Shown here: piece by piece, positions 1 through 6,718 of the stretch
Position numbering within the stretch: position 1 is the stretch's first letter
Layout of the letters: each line of letters starts with the position of its first letter
Assembly: GCA_013696525.1 (NCBI GenBank)
Contig: JACCYK010000672.1
Span: 1 to 21,470 of the forward strand
Length of the DNA stretch: 21,470 nt
Direction of reading: 5' to 3'
DNA from: Chloroflexia bacterium
Lineage (GTDB): Bacteria > Chloroflexota > Chloroflexia > Thermomicrobiales > UBA6265
Position numbers and translations under genes: made by a program
Notes under the pieces: generated by a model
Database searches by the model: none
What the model was told of the DNA's origin: nothing
What the model saw: only the letters and a program-made list of their open reading frames with translations

Positions 1-52
1 GGGCATCACCGCCTGACGTAGCGTGCGACCCAGGTCGCGGGCGCCGGCGCGG
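1..52. repeat. 52-base exact direct repeat, copy at window edge
   Basis: Bases 1-52 are identical to bases 406-457, which lie inside the meaB coding sequence. The match ends at base 53 (C here, T at 458). The offset is 405 bases, a multiple of three, so this copy would read in the same frame as meaB, but beyond its stop codon at 85-87. The left limit of the repeat coincides with the first base of the window. It is either a true partial duplication of meaB downstream of the gene or a contig-end artefact. Bases 53-84 between the repeat and the meaB stop show nothing recognisable. Confidence 0.9.
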
Positions 53-84
53 CGCTGATCGCGAACCGGGTCGCCCGCGCTCGG

Positions 85-1032
85 TCATAGCTTGCCCTGG
101 AACATGGTCTCGATGAGCGCCCGGACCGCTGAGCCCGCCGTCTGCCGCCGGGACGCCACGGCTTCAATGGCCGCCGTGATCGCGGGTACATCGTGGGGCG
201 AGGCGAGCAACCGGCGCTCGATCTCGGTTCGCACGCCAGCCAAGACTTCGTTCCGGGCAGCGGTTAGGATCTTCTCGTCCCATCGCCCGCTGTCGATCAG
301 GTCGTGGCGGTGTCGTTCGATCTCGACCCAAAGCTCGTCAACGCCCTCACCCGAGGCGGCGACCGTGTAGAGCACCGGAATTTGCCCCGTGACATTGGCG
401 GCGATGGGCATCACCGCCTGACGTAGCGTGCGACCCAGGTCGCGGGCGCCGGCGCGGTCGGCCTTGTTGACGACGAGGATATCGCCAATCTCCAACATGC
501 CGGCTTTGATCGCCTGGACCCCGTCGCCAAGGCCGGGGACTTGCAGCACGACCACCGTCCGCGCGAGGCTCGCGATCTCAACCCCATCTTGCCCGGCCCC
601 GACGGTCTCGATCAAAATCACGTCGAACCCGGCGGCGTCGAGCACATGAACCACGCCGGCGGTCGCCGCCGCCAATCCGCCACCCCGGCCCCGCGCCGCC
701 ATGCTGCGGATGAACACGCCGTCGTCGGCGTGGCGCTCCGTCATCCGGATCCGATCCCCCAGCACCGCTCCCCCGCTGACCGGGCTACTGGGGTCGACCG
801 CGATGACGGCCACGCGGCGCCCGGCGCCTCGAATCGAGCCGAGCAGGGCGTTGATCAGCGTGCTCTTACCGGCGCCGGGCGGGCCGGTGATCCCGACGAC
901 ATGCGCCCGTCCAGTCAACGGGTACAGCTCGGTCAACGCTCGCTGACCCGCGTCACCCCCCCGCTCGACCAGCGAGATGATCCGTGGCAATGCCCTGGCA
1001 TCCCCGGACCGAAGCCGTTCCACCAGGCTCAC
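85..1032 (-). CDS. meaB: MeaB-family GTPase (mutase-associated G-protein chaperone)
   Basis: This 315-residue protein has the usual MeaB/ArgK length. MeaB proteins hydrolyse GTP in the cytoplasm to gate adenosylcobalamin loading and to protect B12-dependent acyl-CoA mutases such as methylmalonyl-CoA mutase. Visible motifs are a Walker A loop GPPGAGKST (residues 50-58), the family DPSSP segment (about 80-84), the ETVGAGQ switch region and the guanine-specificity motif NKAD. The ATG start lies 5 bases after the stop of the cobalamin-binding subunit gene, so the two are almost certainly co-transcribed and the partner mutase is of the B12 type. Family assignment is firm. Which mutase it serves (methylmalonyl-, isobutyryl-, ethylmalonyl- or 2-hydroxyisobutyryl-CoA) cannot be read from this protein. 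Part of the gene is repeated at the window's left edge. Confidence 0.95.
   Translation of the reverse strand: MSLVERLRSGDARALPRIISLVERGGDAGQRALTELYPLTGRAHVVGITGPPGAGKSTLINALLGSIRGAGRRVAVIAVDPSSPVSGGAVLGDRIRMTERHADDGVFIRSMAARGRGGGLAAATAGVVHVLDAAGFDVILIETVGAGQDGVEIASLARTVVVLQVPGLGDGVQAIKAGMLEIGDILVVNKADRAGARDLGRTLRQAVMPIAANVTGQIPVLYTVAASGEGVDELWVEIERHRHDLIDSGRWDEKILTAARNEVLAGVRTEIERRLLASPHDVPAITAAIEAVASRRQTAGSAVRALIETMFQGKL
406..457. repeat. 52-base exact direct repeat, copy inside meaB
   Basis: This is the internal partner of the repeat at 1-52. It encodes the stretch of MeaB just after the NKAD guanine-specificity motif, so it is the functional, in-context copy. No other copy was noticed in the window. 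Confidence 0.9.
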
Positions 1033-1037
1033 TGGCG

Positions 1038-1484
1038 TCAGTCCTCATCCACGCGGACCGGCGCGTGCTCACGAATGAACGAGATGACGGTGCCGAACGG
1101 GGTGCCCGGACCGAAGACGGCAGCCACCCCCATCTCGGTCAGGAGCGGAATGTCGGCGGCTGGAATCGTCCCGCCCGCGATCACCAGGATGTCGCCGAGC
1201 CCGCGCCGTCGAAGCTCGGCCATGATCCGCGGGAAGAGGGCGAGATGGGCGCCCGAGAGGATGCTGAGGCCGACGACATCGACATCTTCGTCCAACGCCG
1301 CCCGGCCGATCATTTCCGGGGTCTGGAACAGCCCGGTGTAGATCACCTCGAACCCGGCATCACGGAGCGCCCGCACCAGCACCTTCGCCCCGCGATCATG
1401 CCCGTCGAGCCCCGGCTTCGCCACCAAGATCCGAATTGGCCGCCCCACCGGTGGACGCGGGGCCAGACCCGCCGTGTCTGACAT
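1038..1484 (-). CDS. Cobalamin-binding small subunit of a B12-dependent acyl-CoA mutase
   Basis: This 148-residue protein is the free-standing B12-binding domain found as the C-terminal part of long methylmalonyl-CoA mutases. The cobalamin motif DGHDRG (residues 27-32) supplies the lower axial histidine, His29. Further B12-fold motifs are SILSGAH and AGGTIP. The substrate-binding TIM-barrel subunit is absent from the window, so this is a split mutase whose large subunit is encoded elsewhere or beyond the left edge. The gene sits 32 bases after the 3-hydroxyacyl-CoA dehydrogenase gene and 5 bases before meaB. Methylmalonyl-CoA mutase is the commonest identity. Related small subunits serve 2-hydroxyisobutyryl-CoA and isobutyryl-CoA mutases, and the domain alone does not separate them, so I leave out the mcm symbol. 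Confidence 0.9.
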   Translation of the reverse strand: MSDTAGLAPRPPVGRPIRILVAKPGLDGHDRGAKVLVRALRDAGFEVIYTGLFQTPEMIGRAALDEDVDVVGLSILSGAHLALFPRIMAELRRRGLGDILVIAGGTIPAADIPLLTEMGVAAVFGPGTPFGTVISFIREHAPVRVDED

Positions 1485-1516
1485 TCGCTGTTCCCGTTCC
1501 CTGGTCCGCCGACCAA

Positions 1517-2440
1517 TCAGCGCTCGCGGTCGTAGCGATAGAATCCTTCGCCCGACTTCCGGCCCAGCAGACCGGCGGCGACCATGCGCCGCAGCAATGG
1601 CGCCGGTCGGTACTTGTCATCACCGAAGTCATTCTGAAGCGTGTCTAGGATGTGGAGACACACATCAAGCCCAATCAGGTCCGCCAACGCCAGCGGACCG
1701 ATCGGGTGCGCCATCCCGAGCTTCATTACGTCGTCAATCGCCTCTCGAGTCGCCACGCCGTCGCTCAGGGTAACGATCGCCTCATTGATCATTGGCATCA
1801 GGATTCGGTTCGAGACGAATCCCGGCGCGTCGTTGACCACGACCGGCGTCTTGCCAAGCCGAAGGCAAAGCGCGACCGATCGCTCCACCGTGTCATCGCT
1901 GGTTCGCAGCCCGCGCACGATCTCGACCAGGGGCAGGACCGGCACGGGATTGAAGAAGTGCAGGCCGATGACCTGGCCCGGGCGCTCCGTCGCTCCGGCA
2001 ATCTCGGTGATGGACAGGGAGGATGTGTTCGAGGCCAAGATCGCCCGGGCCGGCGCCGACTCCGACAACATTCCAAACAGCGAACGCTTGACCGGTCGTT
2101 CTTCCACGATGGCCTCGATCACCAGGTCAGCCGTCGCGGCAGCGACCGCGACATCGACGGCCGGAACGATGCGTGGGCGAAAGGCGGCCACCTCGGCCTC
2201 GGATCGCCGCCCCTTCTCGATCCCGCGGCGCCAAGCCGCCTCGATCCGGCCGAGGCCGGTTTCCACCGCCGTGGCCGACGTGTCGTACCAGGCGACGCGA
2301 AGGCCAGCTTCCGCCACGACCTGGGCGATGCCGCTCCCCATCGTCCCCGCCCCAACCACCAAGACCGAGTCGATGCCGTCATCGTTCTCTTGCTTGATCT
2401 CGGCTTCACTAACGGGTGGATCATCTTGTTGCGATGGCAT
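1517..2440 (-). CDS. 3-hydroxybutyryl-CoA / 3-hydroxyacyl-CoA dehydrogenase
   Basis: This NAD(P)-dependent enzyme oxidises a 3-hydroxyacyl-CoA to the 3-ketoacyl-CoA (or the reverse) in the cytoplasm. The N-terminal Rossmann fold has GAGTMG (residues 30-35 counting from the ATG used here). The catalytic HFFNP motif (His161) is followed by a conserved Glu about 12 residues later. The C-terminal domain shows NDAPGFVSNR and GMAHPIGPLALAD. Length is 307 residues with this start, slightly above the family's roughly 285. Three in-frame starts exist: TTG at 2485, ATG at 2458 and ATG at 2440. I chose 2440 because AGGG and GGAG precede it, but a GGAA sits ahead of the TTG and the choice is uncertain. 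All three leave an N-terminal tail before the Rossmann fold. It is the first gene of a cluster with a B12 mutase subunit and MeaB. Confidence 0.92.
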   Translation of the reverse strand: MPSQQDDPPVSEAEIKQENDDGIDSVLVVGAGTMGSGIAQVVAEAGLRVAWYDTSATAVETGLGRIEAAWRRGIEKGRRSEAEVAAFRPRIVPAVDVAVAAATADLVIEAIVEERPVKRSLFGMLSESAPARAILASNTSSLSITEIAGATERPGQVIGLHFFNPVPVLPLVEIVRGLRTSDDTVERSVALCLRLGKTPVVVNDAPGFVSNRILMPMINEAIVTLSDGVATREAIDDVMKLGMAHPIGPLALADLIGLDVCLHILDTLQNDFGDDKYRPAPLLRRMVAAGLLGRKSGEGFYRYDRER

Positions 2441-2597
2441 TCGACCCTGTATCTCCATGGACGACGATATGCCGCTGGCGCTCAACCATTGATTTCCACG
2501 TTGATTCTACCGCCTCGCTCCGCCACGACGCTCGACAAGCGCCATGTCTGATGACGCTCTGCCGGCCAGTGAGAGGGCTGCCGTTCGAGGAGTTGGC

Positions 2598-3221
2598 TCA
2601 TTCAAGGCTCGGTTTCTTCTCGGGCGAAGGCGTCGGCTCCGCCGGCGGCTTCTGATTACACAGGTTCATCGCCGTGGTGATCCCCTCCTCCAGCCAGAAC
2701 AGGCAGCAATCCGCCGATCGCTCGACGATCGCTGGTAGTGCCGGCGCTTCCTCCGCCGTGAAGCGGGACAGCACCTGCGTCCGCGTGATTGCCGCGCTCC
2801 GACCAATTCCAATGCGCAACCTCGGCACCTCGACGGTGCCCAGTTGTTCGATCACGGAGCTGAGCCCGTTGTGTCCCCCGGCGCTGCCGCTTCCTCTCAG
2901 TCGCTGTGTCGCGAACGGCAGGTCGAGGTCGTCCAACACGATGAGCACATCACCGGCGGCGACGCGATACCAGTGCGCGACCTCCCGCACGGCATGACCA
3001 CTCAAGTTCATATACGTTTGCGGCTTGACGAGGACGACTCTTGCGCCATTCAGGTTCGCCTCGGCAAGCTCGGAACGGAATCGTGAACGGGCCGTTGTCG
3101 CGCTCAATCGCCGTGCCAGCTCCTCGACCACCATGAAACCGAGATTGTGTCGCGTTGCCGCGTACTCGCGGCCCGGGTTGCCCAAGCCAACCACGATTTT
3201 TGTCGTCACGAGCTCTCCCAT
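2598..3221 (-). CDS. pth: Peptidyl-tRNA hydrolase
   Basis: Pth frees tRNA from peptidyl-tRNA that drops off the ribosome and is normally essential. The 207-residue protein has every catalytic and substrate-binding residue of the bacterial Pth family: Asn15 in GLGNPG, His25 in TRHN, Asn72 in TYMN, Asp97 in LDDLDLP and Asn118 in GGHNGL. The last 20 or so residues are a Pro/Glu/Lys-rich tail not needed for the fold. The ATG at 3219-3221 is used here. A GTG four codons downstream, with GGGAGAG just before it, would give a start closer to the family norm and is a real alternative. The gene is divergent from the TatA-like gene, with 99 bases between starts, and lies 112 or more bases upstream of the acyl-CoA cluster. 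Confidence 0.96.
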   Translation of the reverse strand: MGELVTTKIVVGLGNPGREYAATRHNLGFMVVEELARRLSATTARSRFRSELAEANLNGARVVLVKPQTYMNLSGHAVREVAHWYRVAAGDVLIVLDDLDLPFATQRLRGSGSAGGHNGLSSVIEQLGTVEVPRLRIGIGRSAAITRTQVLSRFTAEEAPALPAIVERSADCCLFWLEEGITTAMNLCNQKPPAEPTPSPEKKPSLE

Positions 3222-3241
3222 ACGCTTCCGCCGGGCAGCAA

Positions 3242-3250
3242 TGCTATACT
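3242..3250 (+). promoter_or_regulatory. Possible extended -10 promoter for the tatA-like gene
   Basis: The sequence TGCTATACT fits an extended -10 element (TGn followed by a TATAAT-like hexamer, one mismatch). No good -35 hexamer lies 16-18 bases upstream, as is typical of extended -10 promoters. A start site near 3257 would give a leader of about 64 bases before the ATG at 3321. Confidence 0.4.
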
Positions 3251-3320
3251 CCCCATCGATTCTGCCACGAGACGGGATCGTTGATAGCCGGACTCGCTAC
3301 TCCTGTCGAGGATTCCACGC

Positions 3321-3962
3321 ATGTTTGGTATCGGGTATCAGGAAATGGTGATTATCGGCGTCGCCGCACTGCTCATCTTTGGGCCGGGACGATTGCCCGA
3401 GATGGCGAGCCAGCTTGGCAAGTGGGTTCGCGATTTCCGGCGCATGAGCGCCGATCTCACGAGCGAATTCGAAGGCGCGATGTCCGAGATCGACGATGTC
3501 AAGAAGTCGGTCCAGCGCGAGTTCGGCAGCATGAGCAAAGAGGTTGCCGGCGTCTCCAAGAGTGTAAAGCAGGACCTGTCCAGCGCGGCGCGGGCTGGGT
3601 CGAAAGCCAGTGGCACGAAAGCCACCGGCACCAAAGCAATCAGCCCAAAGACTGGCACGGCACGAGCAATCGGCGCCAAGACCCCCGGCGCCATCCCCGG
3701 GTCACAGCTCGCCGCCAAGACGAACGGCACCGCCGGCAAACCGAGGATCGCCGGAACGAAGGCAATCGCGATCAAGGACCTGCCGGTTGCGACCAAGGCC
3801 GATCCCCTGGCCGATGTCTCGTTCCTGGATGACGACGTTCCCGCCGCGAAGAACGGGTACGCCGCCGTTGCCGAGCGGGCGGTCAGCGAAGCTGACATCG
3901 ATCCCGCTGTCGCTCGCATGCGGCAGCGCCGGGCCGCGGCTGGATATGGCCGTCGCAGCTAA
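3321..3962 (+). CDS. Sec-independent translocase subunit, TatA/TatB type, with long basic tail
   Basis: This is a membrane component of the twin-arginine translocase, which exports folded proteins. The N-terminus has the single hydrophobic helix (about residues 8-20), the FGPGRLPE hinge motif (about 20-27) and an amphipathic helix (about 28-45). A charged, probably helical segment follows (about 45-90), so the length of 213 residues is closer to TatB than to a minimal TatA. From about residue 93 the chain turns into degenerate Gly/Ser/Thr-Lys-Ala pentapeptides, then a low-complexity linker and an Arg-rich end. GAGG lies 9 bases before the ATG. The gene is monocistronic or leads the plus-strand run: tgt begins 48 bases later. 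TatA versus TatB cannot be settled from sequence alone, so no symbol is given. The binding protein at 20026-21459 carries a Tat signal and is a plausible client. Confidence 0.88.
   Translation: MFGIGYQEMVIIGVAALLIFGPGRLPEMASQLGKWVRDFRRMSADLTSEFEGAMSEIDDVKKSVQREFGSMSKEVAGVSKSVKQDLSSAARAGSKASGTKATGTKAISPKTGTARAIGAKTPGAIPGSQLAAKTNGTAGKPRIAGTKAIAIKDLPVATKADPLADVSFLDDDVPAAKNGYAAVAERAVSEADIDPAVARMRQRRAAAGYGRRS
3597..3700 (+). repeat. Degenerate 15-base tandem repeat (Lys/Ala/Gly pentapeptides) in the Tat subunit gene
   Basis: From about residue 93 the Tat subunit reads as successive five-residue units: GSKAS, GTKAT, GTKAI, SPKTG, TARAI, GAKTP and GAIPG. A last isolated GTKAI comes further on. The DNA units are alike but not identical, so this is an old or selected repeat rather than a fresh expansion. 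Confidence 0.7.
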
Positions 3963-4010
3963 GTTGACTGGCTCGACCCACCCCACCTTGACGGCTGGAT
4001 TCGGTGCGAA

Positions 4011-5210
4011 ATGGTCGTAGCAGCAGTGTCGCCACCAGCGGCGACCGCCGTCTCGTTTGCCGTACACGCCGAGGATCCGCGATCGGCCGCCCGCCGCGGC
4101 ACGCTGACCACCCGATCCGGCCCGATCGAGACTCCCGCCTTCATGCCGGTCGGTACCCGGGCCACGGTCCGCACCCTCCACCCGGATGAGATACTCGCCA
4201 CCGGTTGCCAGATCCTGCTCGGCAACACGTACCACCTGATGCTCCAACCAGGGTTGGACACGATCCACCGCGCCGGCGGCCTTCATACGTTCATGGGCTG
4301 GCCGGGACCGATTCTGACCGACAGCGGCGGCTTTCAAGCCTTCAGCCTGGCGCATCAATCGAAGGTCACCGAGGATGGCGTCGCCTTCCGGTCCCATATT
4401 GACGGATCAACCCACTCCCTCTCGCCGGAGCGGGCAGTCGAGCTTCAGCTTGGCTTTGGCTCCGATATCGTCATGGCGCTTGACCACTTCGTCGGGCTGC
4501 CGGCGGCGCGATCCGCGGTCGCCGCCTCCACCGCGCGGACGGAACGCTGGCTCAACCGCTGCATCGCGTCCTTTCGCGATCGGGATGGAGCAGCTCACGG
4601 CTCGGCCCTGTTCGGGATCTGCCAGGGCGGCATGGAGCTGGACCTTCGCCGCGAAAGCGCCGCCATGCTGGGCGAAGCGGACGTGACCGGCTGCGCCATC
4701 GGCGGCCTCAGCGTGGGCGAGCCAAAACCGGTCATGGAGGAGATGTTGGCAGCCGCGGTGCCGGCGCTGCCACGGACGAAACCACGATACCTGATGGGGG
4801 TCGGCTCGCCCGAAGATCTCTGGGCCGGCGTCGGCCACGGGGTTGATCTCTTCGATTGCGTGTTGCCGACCCGGTTGGCTCGCAATGCGGCGCTGTTTAC
4901 GCCGAACGGCCGCATCAACATTCGGAACGCGCGGTTCCGTGAGCTCCATGCGCCGATCGATGCGGGGTGCGATTGCGCGACGTGCCAGCGGTTTACCGCG
5001 GCCTACCTCCACCACCTGTTTCGCGCCGGCGAACTGCTTGGGTTGCGGCTGGCTTCGGTGCATAACATCCGATTCCTGGTCCGGCAGATGGAGACCATGC
5101 GCGCCGCAATTGAGGCGGGGACGTTCCGCCAGGCCGAAGCCGCCTTCCACGCTCGCTATCGCCCGGTCGCCAGCATGGCGCCGCCCGGTCTACAATCCGC
5201 TGATGAGTAA
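4011..5210 (+). CDS. tgt: tRNA-guanine (queuine/preQ1) transglycosylase
   Basis: Tgt swaps the wobble guanine-34 of GUN-anticodon tRNAs for a deazaguanine base. The 399-residue protein is normal in length and has the proton-accepting Asp in LTDSGGFQ, the nucleophilic Asp in DLFDCVLPTR, QGG and GGLSVGE base-pocket motifs, and the structural zinc ligands Cys320, Cys322, Cys325 and His351. One deviation stands out: the base-recognition motif, usually an Asp-Glu-Cys-x-Pro-Tyr pattern, reads D158-H-F160-V-G-L, so the conserved Cys and Tyr are missing. No strong ribosome-binding site precedes the ATG at 4011, and a GTG five codons later is possible. The stop overlaps the acpS start by 8 bases, indicating translational coupling. 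No queuosine-synthesis genes are in the window. Confidence 0.95.
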   Translation: MVVAAVSPPAATAVSFAVHAEDPRSAARRGTLTTRSGPIETPAFMPVGTRATVRTLHPDEILATGCQILLGNTYHLMLQPGLDTIHRAGGLHTFMGWPGPILTDSGGFQAFSLAHQSKVTEDGVAFRSHIDGSTHSLSPERAVELQLGFGSDIVMALDHFVGLPAARSAVAASTARTERWLNRCIASFRDRDGAAHGSALFGICQGGMELDLRRESAAMLGEADVTGCAIGGLSVGEPKPVMEEMLAAAVPALPRTKPRYLMGVGSPEDLWAGVGHGVDLFDCVLPTRLARNAALFTPNGRINIRNARFRELHAPIDAGCDCATCQRFTAAYLHHLFRAGELLGLRLASVHNIRFLVRQMETMRAAIEAGTFRQAEAAFHARYRPVASMAPPGLQSADE

Positions 5211-5670
5211 CGACGCCGGGGGAGCCAGTAATACGGACGGGCTCCGTTACGAACCGGAGCTTGATCCTGAACGAGCGGGACTGATCGCGGCCGGGATCGA
5301 CATCATCGAGATTACCCGCATTCAACGAGCCCTGGACGACTTCGGCGAGCGGTTTCTGCGCAAGGTCTACACGGAGCGTGAACGAGCCTGGTACGGCTCC
5401 CGGGTGCCGGAGCTAGCGGCCCGGTTCGCCGCCAAGGAAGCCACCTCGAAAGCCCTGGGGACCGGCATCCGCGGCGTGTACTGGCGCGAAATGGAGATCA
5501 TTTCGAACCGGCGCGGCAAGCCGATCCTCGTCCTCCATGGCAACGCCGCCGCCCGCGCCGCTCGCCTGGGCTTGATCGCGTTTGATGTCTCCCTCACCCA
5601 TTCACGGACGGAGGCAATGGCGTTTGTGGTTGCGCTCCGGGAGCCCCGGCGCCCTGGCGGAACGAGTTGA
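5203..5670 (+). CDS. acpS: Holo-[acyl-carrier-protein] synthase
   Basis: AcpS transfers 4'-phosphopantetheine from CoA to the serine of acyl carrier protein, which switches on fatty acid synthesis. The core is clear: GIDIIEITRI with the magnesium-binding Asp33, then RFAAKEATSKALGTG with Glu79, and a C-terminal VSLTHSRTEAMAFV strand. At 155 residues it is about 30 longer than typical AcpS, all of it in an N-terminal acidic extension before the first strand. The ATG at 5203 overlaps the tgt stop in ATGAGTAA, which favours this start through coupling. A shorter form would need a non-ATG start. nnrD starts 25 bases downstream. The pairing of acpS with an NAD(P)HX repair gene is common in bacteria. 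Confidence 0.93.
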   Translation: MSNDAGGASNTDGLRYEPELDPERAGLIAAGIDIIEITRIQRALDDFGERFLRKVYTERERAWYGSRVPELAARFAAKEATSKALGTGIRGVYWREMEIISNRRGKPILVLHGNAAARAARLGLIAFDVSLTHSRTEAMAFVVALREPRRPGGTS

Positions 5671-5695
5671 TTTCCCGACGACAAGGAGCGATCTC

Positions 5696-6718
5696 TTGAC
5701 CGAACCGGCCTCCTGGCAACGACCGACGCTTGGTGCCAACGAGCGCACCATCGACCACGCCGCCGCTTTTGCCGCGCTGCCGCGGCGCTCGCCGGGAGCC
5801 CACAAATGGGGTGTCGGCGGCCTCGTCGTTGTGGCTGGCTCCCCGGGATACGCCGGCGCCGCGATCTTGACCACGATGGCCGCTAGCCGGGCTGGCGCGG
5901 GCATTGTGATGACTGCCATTTCCCGTTCTCTTTCCTTGGCCCTGAACATCCACGTCCCGGAGGCCGTCATCATTCCGCTCCCGGATGGTGACTCCAGCGC
6001 CAGCGGCCGTCGCGCCGCCGAGCTGATCGAGGCGAAACTCGAGAAGGCGGCCGCGATCGTGGTCGGCCCCGGCCTCGGCGAGGACACCGCCGCCGGCCTC
6101 TTGCTGGCCGCTCTCTTTGGCACGCGAACCGTTCGCGATGAGATCGGATTCGGCACCAGTGCCGCCAATGTTTCGTCGAACGGGGAAGATGCCGGTCTGC
6201 TGGCGGCCAGCGCCAAACCGGTGGTCATCGACGCGGACGGGCTGAACTGGCTTGGCCAACAGGGCGAGTGGTGGCAGCGCCTGGCACCAGGGCAGGCCGT
6301 GCTGACGCCGCACGCCGGTGAGCTCGAACGACTGAGCGGGCTCCCGGTTGACGTGATTGCTGCCGATCCAGCCGCGGCCGCCCGCGACGCCGCCAGCCGG
6401 TGGCGGCAGATCGTCGTCCTCAAATGTGGTCACACGATTGTCACCGACGGCACGGTGACGCTGGTGGCGGAGGACGTGCCCCCCTCGCTCGCCACCGCCG
6501 GCACCGGCGACGTGCTGGCCGGGACCATCGGCGCCTTCCTGGCCCAGGGTGTCGAGCCGATGGCGGCGGCGGCGCTGGCCGTGTATGCCGGCGCCCGGGC
6601 CGCCCGCCGGGTCGAGGAACGGACCGGGACCTTGGGCCTCGTCGCCAGCGATCTCCCACTCGCGATCGCGGCGGAGCTCGCCGGGCTTGAGCGAGGGAAG
6701 GAGAATGATCGTGATTGA
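5696..6718 (+). CDS. nnrD: ADP-dependent NAD(P)H-hydrate dehydratase
   Basis: NnrD repairs hydrated NADH and NADPH, using ADP (or ATP) to remove water. The YjeF C-terminal kinase-like domain spans nearly the whole 340-residue protein: HKWGVGGLVVVAGSPGYAGAA (about 35-55), GPGLG, KPVVIDADGLN, LTPHAGE, KCGHTIVTDG and the ATAGTGDVLAG nucleotide-binding loop. The N-terminal epimerase domain (NnrE) fused to it in many bacteria is absent. A stretch of about 25 residues before KPVVIDADG looks like a lineage insert. The start is TTG at 5696, with AAGGAG exactly 7 bases upstream. The longer open frame from 5582 only shadows the acpS end. The stop overlaps or abuts the CBS gene start. Confidence 0.93.
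   Translation: MTEPASWQRPTLGANERTIDHAAAFAALPRRSPGAHKWGVGGLVVVAGSPGYAGAAILTTMAASRAGAGIVMTAISRSLSLALNIHVPEAVIIPLPDGDSSASGRRAAELIEAKLEKAAAIVVGPGLGEDTAAGLLLAALFGTRTVRDEIGFGTSAANVSSNGEDAGLLAASAKPVVIDADGLNWLGQQGEWWQRLAPGQAVLTPHAGELERLSGLPVDVIAADPAAAARDAASRWRQIVVLKCGHTIVTDGTVTLVAEDVPPSLATAGTGDVLAGTIGAFLAQGVEPMAAAALAVYAGARAARRVEERTGTLGLVASDLPLAIAAELAGLERGKENDRD

Noticed and set aside
541..1341. 266-residue plus-strand reading frame over meaB and the mutase subunit
   Set aside because: Both minus-strand genes have full catalytic motifs; the plus-strand product is low-complexity His/Arg/Pro-rich.
2504..2509. TAGAAT hexamer (minus strand) as promoter of the acyl-CoA cluster
   Set aside because: No acceptable -35 hexamer lies 16-18 bases upstream; too weak to list as a feature.
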